Under the pieces are notes generated by a model. It made no database searches. It had not been told where the DNA came from and saw nothing but the letters and a program-made list of their open reading frames with translations. From contig NZ_FNRV01000001.1 of NCBI RefSeq assembly GCF_900105115.1, positions 2,458,501-2,522,500 on the forward strand: DNA of 64,000 nucleotides, written 5' to 3'. Below are positions 1-10,248 of the stretch, piece after piece. Position numbers and translations under genes: made by a program. Every line of letters starts with the position of its first letter. Position 1 is the first letter of the stretch. The DNA comes from Pseudomonas mohnii (lineage in GTDB: Bacteria; Pseudomonadota; Gammaproteobacteria; Pseudomonadales; Pseudomonadaceae).

Positions 1-132
1 ACCGGCACTGGCCCCGATGACTTCGGCCTCAAAGGCATCGCGCTGTGCGCGGTGGTGGCGATTGCGCTGAACCTGATTCTGCCGGGCAATGACAGCTGGA
101 AGCACAAGAAGGCGGATGAGCCGCTGCTGTAA
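1..132 (+). CDS. uraA: Uracil permease, C-terminal end only
   Basis: Only the last 43 codons are present; the gene enters from the left edge and stops at a TAA at 130-132. The visible peptide has one hydrophobic segment (GIALCAVVAIALNLILP) followed by a charged tail (HKKADEPLL), as at the end of nucleobase:cation symporter-2 permeases. The assignment rests on this and on family knowledge that Pseudomonas genomes carry upp-uraA next to hemH, which lies convergently here. Such permeases import uracil across the inner membrane for salvage by Upp. Identity is moderately sure because so little is visible. Confidence 0.6.
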   Translation, partial: TGTGPDDFGLKGIALCAVVAIALNLILPGNDSWKHKKADEPLL

Positions 133-142
133 CAGATGATCC

Positions 143-176
143 CCTGTGGCGAGGGCGCTCGCTCCCTCGCCACAGG
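143..176. terminator. Bidirectional hairpin between the uracil permease and hemH
   Basis: A perfect 13-bp stem (143-155 with 164-176, CCTGTGGCGAGGG) closes an 8-nt loop. It lies between two convergent genes, so it could stop both. The sequence is also of the REP-like, CTGTGGCGAGGG type scattered in Pseudomonas genomes. There is only a weak T-run after it. Confidence 0.7.
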
Positions 177-184
177 TTGTATTC

Positions 185-1210
185 CTACAGCGCCAACGGC
201 GCTCGCTCGCACAACGTACTCAACGCCCGCGCCCACTGCGGGTCATCGTTGAGGCACGGCACCAGCACCAACTCCTCGCCGCCCGCTTCGAGGAATTGCT
301 CCCGTCCGCGATCACCGATCTCCTCCAGTGTCTCGATGCAGTCAGCGACGAACGCCGGGCACATCACCAGCACCTTTTTCACGCCACTCTTGGCCAGTTC
401 GTCGAGGCGCGCTTCGGTGTAGGGTTCAATCCATTTCGCACGGCCCAGTCGCGATTGAAATGACACCGACCACTTGCCGTCCGGCAAGCCCATGCGCTTG
501 GCAAATTCAGCCGCGCTGCGCAGGCATTGGGCGCGGTAACAGGTCGTCAGGGAGGCCGGCGAAGCATTCCTGCAGCAATCGTCATTCTTGAAGCAATGCT
601 GGCCGGTCGGATCGAGCTTGGTCAGGTGGCGCTCAGGCAATCCGTGAAAGCTCAACAACAGGTGATCGTAGTCCTGTTGCAGATAAGGTTTGGCGCTGGC
701 CACCAGGGCGTCGAGGTATTCCGGCTGATCGTAAAACGGCTGGAGCACCGACAGTTGCACGTCGAGTTTCTTCTCGCGCACCACCCGCCTGGCTTCTTCA
801 ATCACAGTGGTGGTGGTGCTGTCGGCGAACTGTGGATAAAGCGGCGCCAGGGTGATTCGCTTGATTCCCGCCGCCACCAGACGCAGCAGCGACGACTCAA
901 TGGACGGTTCGCCATAACGCATCGCCAGCTCCACCGGGCCATGCTTCCAGTGGGCAGTCACGGCCTGTTGCAGGCGACGGCTGAACACCACCAGTGGCGA
1001 GCCCTCCTCCCACCAGATCGAGGCATAGGCATGGGCCGATTGCTCGGGGCGCTTGATCAGGATCAGCGACACCAACAAGCGCCGAACCGGCCATGGCAGG
1101 TCGATCACATACGGGTCCATCAAAAACTGATTGAGGTAGCTGCGTACATCCGCCACCGAGGTGGAGGCTGGCGAGCCCAGGTTGACCAGAAGCAATGCGT
1201 GATCCGTCAT
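185..1210 (-). CDS. hemH: Ferrochelatase
   Basis: 341 aa, the usual length for bacterial ferrochelatase, which inserts Fe2+ into protoporphyrin IX in the last step of heme synthesis. The N-terminus [14 protein letters not shown] is the family signature, followed by [10 protein letters not shown] (the conserved metal-site His) and a cluster of cysteines near residue 200 ([11 protein letters not shown]). The C-terminal part holds [16 protein letters not shown] and the conserved [15 protein letters not shown] block. It sits 13 bp downstream of the epimerase gene on the same strand, so the two are probably cotranscribed. A porphyrin enzyme next to a light-response cluster is physiologically sensible, since porphyrins are photosensitisers, but that link is inference. 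Confidence 0.97.
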   Translation of the reverse strand: MTDHALLLVNLGSPASTSVADVRSYLNQFLMDPYVIDLPWPVRRLLVSLILIKRPEQSAHAYASIWWEEGSPLVVFSRRLQQAVTAHWKHGPVELAMRYGEPSIESSLLRLVAAGIKRITLAPLYPQFADSTTTTVIEEARRVVREKKLDVQLSVLQPFYDQPEYLDALVASAKPYLQQDYDHLLLSFHGLPERHLTKLDPTGQHCFKNDDCCRNASPASLTTCYRAQCLRSAAEFAKRMGLPDGKWSVSFQSRLGRAKWIEPYTEARLDELAKSGVKKVLVMCPAFVADCIETLEEIGDRGREQFLEAGGEELVLVPCLNDDPQWARALSTLCERAPLAL

Positions 1211-1223
1211 GCAACATCCTATT

Positions 1224-2126
1224 TCAGAGGCGGCCGGACAGATCGTCCAGGGCCGCGCGCAAATCAGTGAACTGGAAAGTGAAACCCGCCTGTAGCAAAC
1301 GAACCGGAGTGGCTCGCTGACCGCCCAGCAGTAACAATGACAACTCGCCCAGGCCGATCTTCAATACAAAGGCCGGCAACGGCATGAACGCCGGGCGGTG
1401 GAGGACGCTGCCCAACGTTTTGGCAAATTCGCGATTGCGCACCGGCTTCGGTGCGCAGGCATTATATGGACCGCTGGCTTCATTGCGATGCAGAAGAAAA
1501 TCAATCAGGGCGATTTGGTCGTTGATATGGATCCATGGCATCCACTGGCGACCATTGCCAATCGGGCCGCCCAACCCTGATTTGAATGGCAACAACAGCC
1601 GCGACAAAAAGCCGCCTTCGGCCGACAACACCAGCCCGGTGCGTATCAGGATCACACGAATCCCCAAAGCCTCGGCGCGCTGCGCGGTTTCCTCCCAGGC
1701 GATGCACAACTGACTGGCGAAATCTTCGTTGACCGGTGGCGATTCCTCGGTCAGCTCGCGCTCGCCACCATCACCGTACCAACCGACCGCCGACCCGGAA
1801 ATCAATACCTGTGGCTTGTGCTCACGGCCTTCAAGCCAGGTCAGCAAGGTTTCAGTCAGGGTGATACGGCTGCTCCACAACAAGGCTTTGCGTTTGTGAG
1901 TCCATGGACGGTCCGCGATCGGTGCGCCGGCGAGGTTCACCACAGCATCGACGGGGGCGGCGCCCAGGTCTTCGAGCCGCGCGATTCCACGCACTTGATC
2001 GCCACAGATTTTCGCGACTTTTTCAGGCGTCCGGCTCCAGACTGTCAGGCGATGCCCCTGACTCGACCAGTGTCGGCAGAGCTGACGTCCTATCAAACCA
2101 GTACCGCCGGTCAGCAATATGTGCAT
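1224..2126 (-). CDS. TIGR01777-family NAD(P)-binding epimerase/SDR (YfcH-like)
   Basis: 300 aa extended-SDR protein. The N-terminal Rossmann motif [11 protein letters not shown] (residues 6-16), the NLAGAPI motif near 65 and the Ser/Tyr region [12 protein letters not shown] near 140 match the TIGR01777 family, whose C-terminus carries the small DUF1731 domain ([21 protein letters not shown]). Substrate is unknown for the family. It is the first gene of a pair with hemH and is transcribed away from the FAD oxidoreductase at 2325, sharing a 198-bp divergent intergenic region that contains a LitR-type site. Whether that site also controls this gene is not clear. Confidence 0.88.
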   Translation of the reverse strand: MHILLTGGTGLIGRQLCRHWSSQGHRLTVWSRTPEKVAKICGDQVRGIARLEDLGAAPVDAVVNLAGAPIADRPWTHKRKALLWSSRITLTETLLTWLEGREHKPQVLISGSAVGWYGDGGERELTEESPPVNEDFASQLCIAWEETAQRAEALGIRVILIRTGLVLSAEGGFLSRLLLPFKSGLGGPIGNGRQWMPWIHINDQIALIDFLLHRNEASGPYNACAPKPVRNREFAKTLGSVLHRPAFMPLPAFVLKIGLGELSLLLLGGQRATPVRLLQAGFTFQFTDLRAALDDLSGRL

Positions 2127-2249
2127 GACATCTTCCTCACGTGGCGTTTTACCCTGATCACTAGTCTATTTTTATAAGCAAGGGATCTTTTGGTATCGGG
2201 CAGGCTCTGTGTTTAACAATAGGCCAAGCTGTCAGAACGAGAACGCTAA

Positions 2250-3523
<1,274 letters not shown>

Positions 3524-3553
3524 GCACTCCTCGGAAAAACTTGTGCAAATTGT

Positions 3554-3581
3554 TTGACTTGTACACCTTTGAATCTATGAT
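3554..3581 (+). promoter_or_regulatory. Predicted sigma-70 promoter of the photolyase operon
   Basis: TTGACT (3554-3559), 16-bp spacer, TATGAT (3576-3581). A TGTACA copy (3560-3565) lies inside the spacer and a full LitR-type site lies just downstream. The predicted start near 3588 gives a leader of about 50 nt before the ATG at 3639. Confidence 0.65.
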
Positions 3582-3591
3582 GAACCTATGT

Positions 3592-3615
3592 TGTACAGAT
3601 CGTGACGTCTGTATA
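3592..3615 (+). promoter_or_regulatory. Candidate LitR/PplR light-regulator operator (site 2)
   Basis: TGTACA (3592-3597), 12 bp, TGTATA (3610-3615): a full match to the remembered PplR1 consensus T(G/A)TACA-N12-TGTA(C/T)A. It overlaps the predicted transcription start, a position suited to repression that is relieved in light. It precedes the operon that encodes the regulator itself, implying autoregulation. Confidence 0.75.
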
Positions 3616-3638
3616 GGTTTTGATTTTGAGGTGCTCCA

Positions 3639-4598
3639 ATGCTCCCATCTCCTGCCAAACCAAAAATCGCCATCAGCGCCTGCCTGATGGGCGCAGAAGT
3701 GCGCTACAACGGCGGGCACAAGGAATCGCGACTGTGCAGCCGTGTCCTCACCGACTACTTCGATTTCGTGCCGGTCTGCCCGGAAGTCGCGATTGGCCTG
3801 GGCATTCCCCGGGAGCCGATCCGGCTGGTGGGTGATCCGAATCAACCCGAAGCCGTCGGCACGATCAACCGCGAGATCAATGTCACCCGACCGCTGGCCG
3901 ATTACGGCCGGACGATGGCAGCAGAGCTGAGCGATATCTGTGGCTACATTTTTATGCAGAAATCGCCGTCCTGCGGACTGGAGCGGGTCAAGGTCTACCG
4001 CGCCAATGGCGCACCGCAGGACGGTGGCGGCCAAGGCATCTATGCCCAGGCATTTTGCGCTTTGCATCCGGATTTGCCGGTGGAAGAAGACGGCCGACTC
4101 AACGACCCGGTGCTGCGCGAAAACTTTCTCACCCGTGTATTCGCCTACAGCGAATGGCAGCAATTGCTGAAAGAAGGCCTGACTCGACGCGGTCTCACAG
4201 ACTTCCACTCGCGCTACAAATACCTGCTGATGGCCCACAACCCGGTGCAATACAAAACCCTGGGCAATCTGCTGGGCAGCATGGGCCGCACCGACCCGAA
4301 GGTGCTTGGCCCGCGCTATTTCAGCGAGTTGATGGCGGCCCTGAAAAAATGCGCGACCCGCCGCACCCACACCAACGTTCTGCATCACATCAGCGGTTAC
4401 TTGAAACAGGCAATCAGCGCTGAGGATAAACAGGAAGTGCAACACGTCATTGGCCAGTACCGCCACGGCATCGTGCCATTGGTGGTGCCGCTGACGCTGC
4501 TCAAGCACTACTTTCGCCAGCACCCGGACCCGTACATCGCGCAGCAGGTTTACCTGCAACCGCACCCGGAAAACCTCAGCCTGCGAAACGCCATCTGA
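3639..4598 (+). CDS. DUF523-DUF1722 fusion protein (YbgA-related)
   Basis: 319 aa. Residues about 8-155 are DUF523, with cysteines in SACLMG, VCPEV and KSPSCGLERV that could bind a metal or Fe-S cluster. Residues about 195-310 are DUF1722, the domain of E. coli YbgA (HSRYKYLLMAHNPVQYKTLG, RTHTNVLHHISGYLK). In E. coli ybgA lies directly upstream of phr, and here the fusion lies two genes upstream of the photolyase, so the association is conserved. The biochemical role is not known to me. The start has a GAGG ribosome site, and the stop overlaps the regulator's ATG by one base. Confidence 0.9.
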   Translation: MLPSPAKPKIAISACLMGAEVRYNGGHKESRLCSRVLTDYFDFVPVCPEVAIGLGIPREPIRLVGDPNQPEAVGTINREINVTRPLADYGRTMAAELSDICGYIFMQKSPSCGLERVKVYRANGAPQDGGGQGIYAQAFCALHPDLPVEEDGRLNDPVLRENFLTRVFAYSEWQQLLKEGLTRRGLTDFHSRYKYLLMAHNPVQYKTLGNLLGSMGRTDPKVLGPRYFSELMAALKKCATRRTHTNVLHHISGYLKQAISAEDKQEVQHVIGQYRHGIVPLVVPLTLLKHYFRQHPDPYIAQQVYLQPHPENLSLRNAI

Positions 4599-5539
4599 TG
4601 AAAGCCCCACTCGACAGTAGCGCCAGCGAAGACCTTGGCGCCGATTTCAAGAAAGCCCTGGATGAGGGCTGGCTGCCGATCCGCGAAGTGGCCCGGCAAA
4701 CCGGGGTCAACGCCATCACCTTGCGCGCCTGGGAGCGACGCTATGGCCTGATCGTGCCGCAACGCACGCCCAAGGGGCATCGACTGTTCTCGACCGAACA
4801 TGTGCAACGCATCCTGACCATCCTCACCTGGCTCAATCGCGGCGTAGCCGTCAGCCAGGTCAAGCAATTGCTCGACACCCCGCAAGACTTCAGCGAGTCC
4901 GCGGAGAACGATTGGCAGCGTCTTCGCCAGACCTTGTTGCAAGCCGTTGCGACGTTGTCCGAGCGCACACTGGATGACACCGTCAACCAGGTCATGGCCC
5001 TGTATCCACCGCGGACCTTGTGCGAGCAACTGCTGATGCCATTGCTCACCGAGCTGGAGCAACGCTGGCAAGGCCAGTTCGGTGCGCAAATGGAGCGAGT
5101 GTTTGTTTATTCCTGGCTGCGCAGCAAATTCGGCGCGCGCATCTACCATAACAATCGTCAGCTACACACCGCGCCGTTGATGTTGATCAACCACTCTGAC
5201 CTGCCCCTGGAACCTCACCTGTGGCTGACCGCGTGGCTGATCAGCAGTGCCGATTGCCCGGTGGAAGTGTTCGACTGGCCCCTACCCGCCGGCGAACTGG
5301 CGCTGGCGGTCGATCATCTGCAACCCCGTGGCGTCCTGCTGTATTCCAGCAAAGCCATAAACCCTTCGCAGTTGCCGAAACTTTTCAATGGCGTCAGTTG
5401 CCCAAAAATAATCGCCGGACCAACGGTATGCATCCACCACGCCGAGTTGTCCGTAAAAACATCAGAGATCGCTGATCTGTACGTGGCTGAAGATCCTTTG
5501 GCAGCTCATCAAGTACTGGTTCAGCGCGGGCTTATTTAA
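4598..5539 (+). CDS. MerR-family light-responsive regulator, class II LitR/PplR type
   Basis: 313 aa. A winged helix-turn-helix of MerR type occupies about residues 26-95 (IREVARQTGVNAITLRAWERRYGL...GHRLFS). It is followed by a helical bundle and a cobalamin-domain-like C-terminus, the CarH/LitR layout. In B12-dependent CarH the helical bundle has W-x9-E-H; here the corresponding stretch reads W-x8-E-R (RWQGQFGAQMERVF), so the axial His appears lost. That fits class II LitR proteins, which do not need adenosylcobalamin and work with blue-light LOV proteins encoded elsewhere. The position directly before phrB is that of pplR1 in P. putida as I recall it. It is likely the repressor acting on the sites at 2254 and 3592. 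Confidence 0.88.
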   Translation: MKAPLDSSASEDLGADFKKALDEGWLPIREVARQTGVNAITLRAWERRYGLIVPQRTPKGHRLFSTEHVQRILTILTWLNRGVAVSQVKQLLDTPQDFSESAENDWQRLRQTLLQAVATLSERTLDDTVNQVMALYPPRTLCEQLLMPLLTELEQRWQGQFGAQMERVFVYSWLRSKFGARIYHNNRQLHTAPLMLINHSDLPLEPHLWLTAWLISSADCPVEVFDWPLPAGELALAVDHLQPRGVLLYSSKAINPSQLPKLFNGVSCPKIIAGPTVCIHHAELSVKTSEIADLYVAEDPLAAHQVLVQRGLI

Positions 5540-5552
5540 TGCGGGCACTCCC

Positions 5553-6998
5553 ATGCAATTGATCTGGTTGCGCAGTGACTTGCGCGTGAACGACAACACC
5601 GCACTTTCGGCCGCCGCTGCCGCTGGCCCCTGCGTGGCGGTGTATCTGCCGAGCCCGGAGCAATGGCTGGAACACGATGACGCGCCGTGCAAAGTCGACT
5701 TCTGGTTACGTAACCTGAAGACGCTGAGCCAGGCTTTGGGCGAACTGAACATTCCACTGCTGATCCGCAACGCCCCGCGCTGGGACGATGCACCCCAGGT
5801 GCTGCTGGACCTGTGCCGGCAGTTGAACGTCGACGCCGTGCACTTCAACGAAGAGTACGGCCTGCATGAAACCCGCCGCGATGCCGCGGTGGCCGATCGG
5901 CTCAAGGCCCAAGGCATCGACGCCCGCCGTTACCTGGATCAACTGCTGTTCAAGCCAGGCAGCGTACTGACCAAGACGGGCAGCTACTTCCAGGTCTTCA
6001 GCCAATTCCGCAAGGTGTGCTACGAACGCCTGCATCAATCATTGCCCCGCCTGGTCAGCGCACCAATGGCCCAAGCGCCGCTGAACATCATCAGCGACGC
6101 GATCCCGGCACAGATCCAGGGTTTCGATACACCCGGCGAACGCCTGCGCGCACTGTGGCCGGCCGGTGAAATCGAAGCCCGCCGCCGCCTCGACACCTTC
6201 GCCGATGCCCAGATCGACTACTACCAGAGCGAGCGTGACTTCCCGGCAAAACCCGGCACCAGCCAACTCTCGGCGTACCTCGCCGCCGGGGTGATTTCCC
6301 CTCGCCAGTGCTTGCACGCGGCGCTGCAAAGCAATCAGGGCGAATTCGAAAGCGGCAAGGTCGGCGCTGTCACCTGGATCAATGAGCTGCTGTGGCGCGA
6401 GTTCTACAAACACATTCTGGTGGGCTACCCACGGGTCTCCCGTCACCGCGCCTTCCGCCCGGAAACCGAAGCCCTGGCCTGGCGCGACGCTCCAGAAGAA
6501 CTGGCGGCCTGGCAAGAAGCGCGTACCGGCGTACCCATCATCGACGCGGCCATGCGCCAATTGCTGGAAACCGGATGGATGCACAACCGCCTGCGCATGG
6601 TGGTGGCGATGTTCCTGACCAAGAACCTGTTGATCGACTGGCGCGAGGGCGAACGCTTTTTCATGCGTCACCTGATCGATGGTGACCTGGCCGCGAACAA
6701 CGGCGGCTGGCAATGGAGTTCATCGACCGGCACCGATTCGGCGCCCTACTTCCGGATTTTCAACCCGCTGAGCCAGTCGGAAAAATTCGACGCCGAAGGC
6801 GTGTTCATCAAGCACTGGTTGCCGGAACTGGCCGGGCTGAACAAAAAGGAAGTGCACAACCCGGCGAAACTCGGCGGCTTGTTCGGCGTGGCGGATTATC
6901 CGTCCCCGATCGTCGACCTGAGCGCGTCCCGTGCTCGCGCACTGGCGGCATTCAAGAACCTGCCGTCGCGCCAGAACGCCGGAGGTCAGGATGAGTAG
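5553..6998 (+). CDS. phrB: Deoxyribodipyrimidine photolyase (class I CPD photolyase)
   Basis: 481 aa, close to E. coli PhrB in size. It repairs cyclobutane pyrimidine dimers using light absorbed by FADH- and an antenna cofactor. The N-terminal alpha/beta antenna domain begins MQLIWLRSDLRVNDN. The C-terminal FAD domain shows WINELLWREFYKHIL, TGWMHNRLRMVVAMFLTKNL and GGWQWSSSTGTDSAPYFRIF, which contains the Asn/Asp-type flavin contacts and the conserved Trp residues. The gene is third in the operon starting at 3639, and its stop overlaps the next gene by 8 nt. Expected to be light-induced through the LitR-type regulator. Confidence 0.97.
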   Translation: MQLIWLRSDLRVNDNTALSAAAAAGPCVAVYLPSPEQWLEHDDAPCKVDFWLRNLKTLSQALGELNIPLLIRNAPRWDDAPQVLLDLCRQLNVDAVHFNEEYGLHETRRDAAVADRLKAQGIDARRYLDQLLFKPGSVLTKTGSYFQVFSQFRKVCYERLHQSLPRLVSAPMAQAPLNIISDAIPAQIQGFDTPGERLRALWPAGEIEARRRLDTFADAQIDYYQSERDFPAKPGTSQLSAYLAAGVISPRQCLHAALQSNQGEFESGKVGAVTWINELLWREFYKHILVGYPRVSRHRAFRPETEALAWRDAPEELAAWQEARTGVPIIDAAMRQLLETGWMHNRLRMVVAMFLTKNLLIDWREGERFFMRHLIDGDLAANNGGWQWSSSTGTDSAPYFRIFNPLSQSEKFDAEGVFIKHWLPELAGLNKKEVHNPAKLGGLFGVADYPSPIVDLSASRARALAAFKNLPSRQNAGGQDE

Positions 6999-7413
6999 CT
7001 TCCTGCGCCAGTTCGCCCAGCGGTTTGCGCAATTGGATAAAGACAATCTGCAACGCCTCGGCGAGTTGTACACCGACGACGTGCGCTTCACCGATCCGCT
7101 GCACGAAGTGCAGGGTCTCGGGCAACTGCGCGGCTACTTCGCCGAGCTTTACGCCAACGTCAACGAGCTGCGCTTCGACTTTCATGGTTTCGACCAGATC
7201 GCTGAAGGCGAAGGCTATTTACGCTGGGTCATGAGTTACCGCCATCCGCGCCTGGCGGGCGGCCGGCTGATCCGGGTCGACGGTTGTTCGCACCTGCGCT
7301 GGCGCGACAAGGTTTATTGCCACCGGGATTACTTCGATGCCGGGGCACTGCTTTATGAACATCTACCGGTATTGGGCCGGGCGATTGCCTGGCTGAAAAG
7401 GAGAATGGGATGA
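6991..7413 (+). CDS. NTF2-like (SnoaL-type) protein
   Basis: 140 aa. The ATG at 6991 has a GGAGG site just upstream; an in-frame start at 6931 lies deep inside phrB. The sequence pattern (FAQRFAQLDKDNLQRLGELYTDDVRFTDPLHEVQGLGQLRGYFAELY) is that of NTF2-fold proteins, which include polyketide cyclases and isomerases as well as non-catalytic binders. Conserved Asp/His residues in FTDP and CHRDYFD could form an active site. The substrate is unknown; its place in the operon suggests a role in lipid or pigment chemistry. Confidence 0.85.
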   Translation: MSSFLRQFAQRFAQLDKDNLQRLGELYTDDVRFTDPLHEVQGLGQLRGYFAELYANVNELRFDFHGFDQIAEGEGYLRWVMSYRHPRLAGGRLIRVDGCSHLRWRDKVYCHRDYFDAGALLYEHLPVLGRAIAWLKRRMG

Positions 7414-8192
7414 GCATTACACCTCCACGAAGATACTGGCTGACCGGCGCCAGCAGCGGTATTGGCGCCGCGTTGGCCGAAGAAATCCTCAAGACCGGCG
7501 CCCACCTGGCGGTCAGCTCACGCTCGGTGGCACCGTTGAAAGTCTTGTCCCAACGTTATCCGGGACAAGTGCTGGTGGTGGCGGGAGACCTGACCAACAG
7601 CCAGACCGTGCGTGAAATCGGCGAACAGATTGCCAAGGACTGGGGCTCGCTGGATACGGTGATCCTCAACGCCGGCACCTGCGAGTACGTGGATGCCCGG
7701 CAGTTCGATGCCTCGATCATCGAACATGTGGTGCGCACCAACCTGCTTGCCAGCAGCTATTGCATCGAAGCCGCGCTGCCACTATTGCGGGCAGGCACTG
7801 CGCCGCACCTGGTGGGCGTGGCCAGTTCCGTGACCTACCTGCCGTTGCCCCGGGCCGAAGCCTACGGCGCCTCAAAGGCCGGGATGCGTTATTTGTTCGA
7901 ATCGCTGCGTATCGATCTGGCACCGGAAGGCATCGCAGTCACCGTGGTCAGCCCCGGATTCGTCGACACCCCCCTGACCGCAAAAAACGATTTTCCCATG
8001 CCCCTCAGCTGGCCGGCGGATAAAGCCGCGCGGCACATCTTCGCCAAACTCAAGGATCGACCGCTGGAAATCGCGTTTCCAGGGTTGTTCATGGCCGCCC
8101 TCTGGCCCTTGTCGAAGTTGCCCGGCCGAGTGAAGTTGGCGATCGGCAAACGCATGGTTCGCAGCCATCCACCGATCAAGGACGAGCCGTGA
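7410..8192 (+). CDS. Short-chain dehydrogenase/reductase
   Basis: 260 aa classical SDR. The nucleotide motif TGASSGIGAALAEEI is at residues 11-25, NAG at about 90 and the catalytic YGASK at about 153, followed by VSPGFVDTPLT. The C-terminus has a hydrophobic stretch (FPGLFMAALWPLSKLP) that may touch the membrane. The start and stop overlap both neighbours by 4 nt. Homologues accompany CFA-like and DUF1365 genes in sigma-E/ChrR or light-regulated clusters of other proteobacteria, so a role in modifying membrane lipids is plausible but unproven. Confidence 0.9.
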   Translation: MSITPPRRYWLTGASSGIGAALAEEILKTGAHLAVSSRSVAPLKVLSQRYPGQVLVVAGDLTNSQTVREIGEQIAKDWGSLDTVILNAGTCEYVDARQFDASIIEHVVRTNLLASSYCIEAALPLLRAGTAPHLVGVASSVTYLPLPRAEAYGASKAGMRYLFESLRIDLAPEGIAVTVVSPGFVDTPLTAKNDFPMPLSWPADKAARHIFAKLKDRPLEIAFPGLFMAALWPLSKLPGRVKLAIGKRMVRSHPPIKDEP

Positions 8193-9436
8193 ACATTGCC
8201 ATTATCGGCAGCGGTATCTCGGGGCTGACCTGTGCGTATCTACTCAATCGCAGTCACGAGATCACCCTGTTCGAGGCCAGCGACTGGATCGGCGGCCACA
8301 CCCACACGGTGGACGTGACCGTCGATGGCCACCGCTATGCCGTGGACACCGGTTTCATCGTCTTCAATGACTGGACCTATCCGAATTTCATTCGTCTGCT
8401 GGGCCAGATCGGCGTGGGCTTCAAGCCCACCGAAATGAGCTTCTCGGTCACTGACCCCGACAGCGGCCTGGAATACAACGGCAACAACCTCAACAGCCTG
8501 TTCGCCCAGCGCCGCAACCTGCTGTCGCCGGGGTTCTGGGGCATGCTGCGGGACATCCTGCGCTTCAACAAACAAGCCCTGCGTGACCTGGAAGAACAGC
8601 GGATCAAGCCCGATACCACGCTGGACGACTACTTGAAAGCCGGCGGCTACGGCGAGCGTTTCATCCTGCACTACATCGTGCCGATGGGCTCGGCGATCTG
8701 GTCGATGCCCATGGCTGACATGCTGGCCTTCCCGCTGCAATCGTTCGTCAGGTTTTTCAAGAATCACGGCTTGCTGTCCGTGAGCAATCGCCCGCAATGG
8801 CAGGTCATCGAAGGCGGTTCAAGCGCCTACATCGCGCCATTGACCGCCAGTTTCCGCGAGAAAATCCGCCTCAACTGCCCAGTGACACGGGTCGAACGCG
8901 ATGCGGATGGTGTCGTTATCCACAGTCACGCCGGGAGCGAGCGCTTTGACAAGGTGGTGTTCGCCTGCCACAGCGATCAGGCCTTGCACCTGCTGGCAGC
9001 GCCCAGCGAAGCCGAACAATCGATCCTCGGCGCCCTGCCCTACGCCGACAATGAGGTGGTGTTGCACACGGACTCGCGCCTGCTTCCACAGCGAAAACTC
9101 GCCTGGGCCAGCTGGAACTTTCGTCTCGGCGGCCCTGGCCATACACCTGCCGCCGTCACCTATGACATGAATATCCTGCAAGGCATCCAGAGCGACACGA
9201 CGTTCTGCGTCAGCCTCAACCAGAGCGCCGCCATCAACCCGTTCAAAGTGCTCGCCAAATACACCTACGCCCACCCGCAATACAGCCTGGCGGCGGTGGC
9301 GGCACAGGCGCGCCGGGGAGAATTGGACGGGCAGCAGCACACCTGGTACTGCGGCGCGTACTGGGCCAACGGTTTCCATGAAGACGGCGTGGTCAGCGCC
9401 CTGCATGTGGCCCGCGCCTTTGGAGAACACCTGTGA
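8189..9436 (+). CDS. FAD-dependent oxidoreductase (COG2907-type amine-oxidase fold)
   Basis: 415 aa, GTG start overlapping the SDR stop. The FAD motif IAIIGSGISGLTCAYLL opens the protein, followed by LFEASDWIGGHTHTV and DTGFIVFNDWTYPNF, typical of COG2907. The C-terminus has YCGAYWANGFHEDGVVSALHVA, the usual flavin-contact end. COG2907 proteins almost always neighbour DUF1365 and a CFA-synthase-like protein, as here. I recall related genes being implicated in furan or other modified fatty acid formation, so oxidation of a phospholipid acyl chain is the best guess. Confidence 0.88.
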   Translation: MNIAIIGSGISGLTCAYLLNRSHEITLFEASDWIGGHTHTVDVTVDGHRYAVDTGFIVFNDWTYPNFIRLLGQIGVGFKPTEMSFSVTDPDSGLEYNGNNLNSLFAQRRNLLSPGFWGMLRDILRFNKQALRDLEEQRIKPDTTLDDYLKAGGYGERFILHYIVPMGSAIWSMPMADMLAFPLQSFVRFFKNHGLLSVSNRPQWQVIEGGSSAYIAPLTASFREKIRLNCPVTRVERDADGVVIHSHAGSERFDKVVFACHSDQALHLLAAPSEAEQSILGALPYADNEVVLHTDSRLLPQRKLAWASWNFRLGGPGHTPAAVTYDMNILQGIQSDTTFCVSLNQSAAINPFKVLAKYTYAHPQYSLAAVAAQARRGELDGQQHTWYCGAYWANGFHEDGVVSALHVARAFGEHL

Positions 9437-10248
9437 ACAGCGCCCTTTACAGCGGCTGGATCGCCCATCGGCGCTTTGCCCCTCGGCACCACGCCTTCCG
9501 CTATCGGATCGGCCTGCTGTACCTGGACCTCGATGAACAGGATGCGGTGCTCGGCCTGTCAGGATTGGCGGGGGTCAGCCGCTTTGCGCCGTTTTCATTT
9601 CGTGAACGCGATTACCTCAAGGCGTACACCGGGAACGGCATGCGCCTGATCGACGCCGTACGCCAACTGGTCAGCGAAGCCATTGGCCATGTGCCGCAAG
9701 GCTCGATCTGCCTGCTGACCCAACCGCGCAGTTGGGGCTTGTCGTTCAATCCGGTGAGTTTTTTCTATTGCCATGAAGCCGATGGGCAACTGGCGGCAAT
9801 CGTCTGCGAAGTCAGTAACACGCCTTGGCGCGAGCGCTATCACTACGTGTTGCCTGCCAGGGCACCGCAGGACCTGTCGGATTTCCATCAACACTTTGCC
9901 GTGCCCAAGGCTTTTCACGTATCGCCCTTCCTGCCGCGCGATATCCAGTACCGCATGAGCTTCAGTCCGGTGGCCAAACGCATTGGCGTGCACTTGGCCG
10001 ACTGGCAGGGCGAAGAAAAACTGTTCGACGCCACGCTCACGCTCGAACGCGAACCCCTCGATCGCGCCAGCCTGCACCGTTACTTGCGGCGCTTTCCATG
10101 GATGACCGCGAAAACTGCCCTGGCCATCTATTGGCAAGCCCTGCGCCTGTTGCTCAAGCGCGTACCGTTGTTTGCTCATCAGAAGGCCGACGGCAACGTT
10201 CAGATCGCCACCACCCTGCCCAAGGATCGCCACCATGAAAGCCTCTAG
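9433..10248 (+). CDS. DUF1365 family protein
   Basis: 271 aa, GTG start overlapping the previous stop by 4 nt. Typical DUF1365 features are the opening LYSGWIAHRRFAPRHHAFRY, the block LLTQPRSWGLSFNPVSFFYCHEADG and VSPFLPRDIQYRMSF. No catalytic motif is known to me. The gene always travels with the COG2907 oxidoreductase and a CFA-like methyltransferase, which implies one shared pathway. Its 3' end overlaps the next start by 14 nt. Confidence 0.93.
   Translation: MNSALYSGWIAHRRFAPRHHAFRYRIGLLYLDLDEQDAVLGLSGLAGVSRFAPFSFRERDYLKAYTGNGMRLIDAVRQLVSEAIGHVPQGSICLLTQPRSWGLSFNPVSFFYCHEADGQLAAIVCEVSNTPWRERYHYVLPARAPQDLSDFHQHFAVPKAFHVSPFLPRDIQYRMSFSPVAKRIGVHLADWQGEEKLFDATLTLEREPLDRASLHRYLRRFPWMTAKTALAIYWQALRLLLKRVPLFAHQKADGNVQIATTLPKDRHHESL

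Noticed and set aside
143..176. CRISPR or tandem repeats
   Set aside because: This and other hairpins are isolated; no regularly spaced repeats were seen anywhere in the window.
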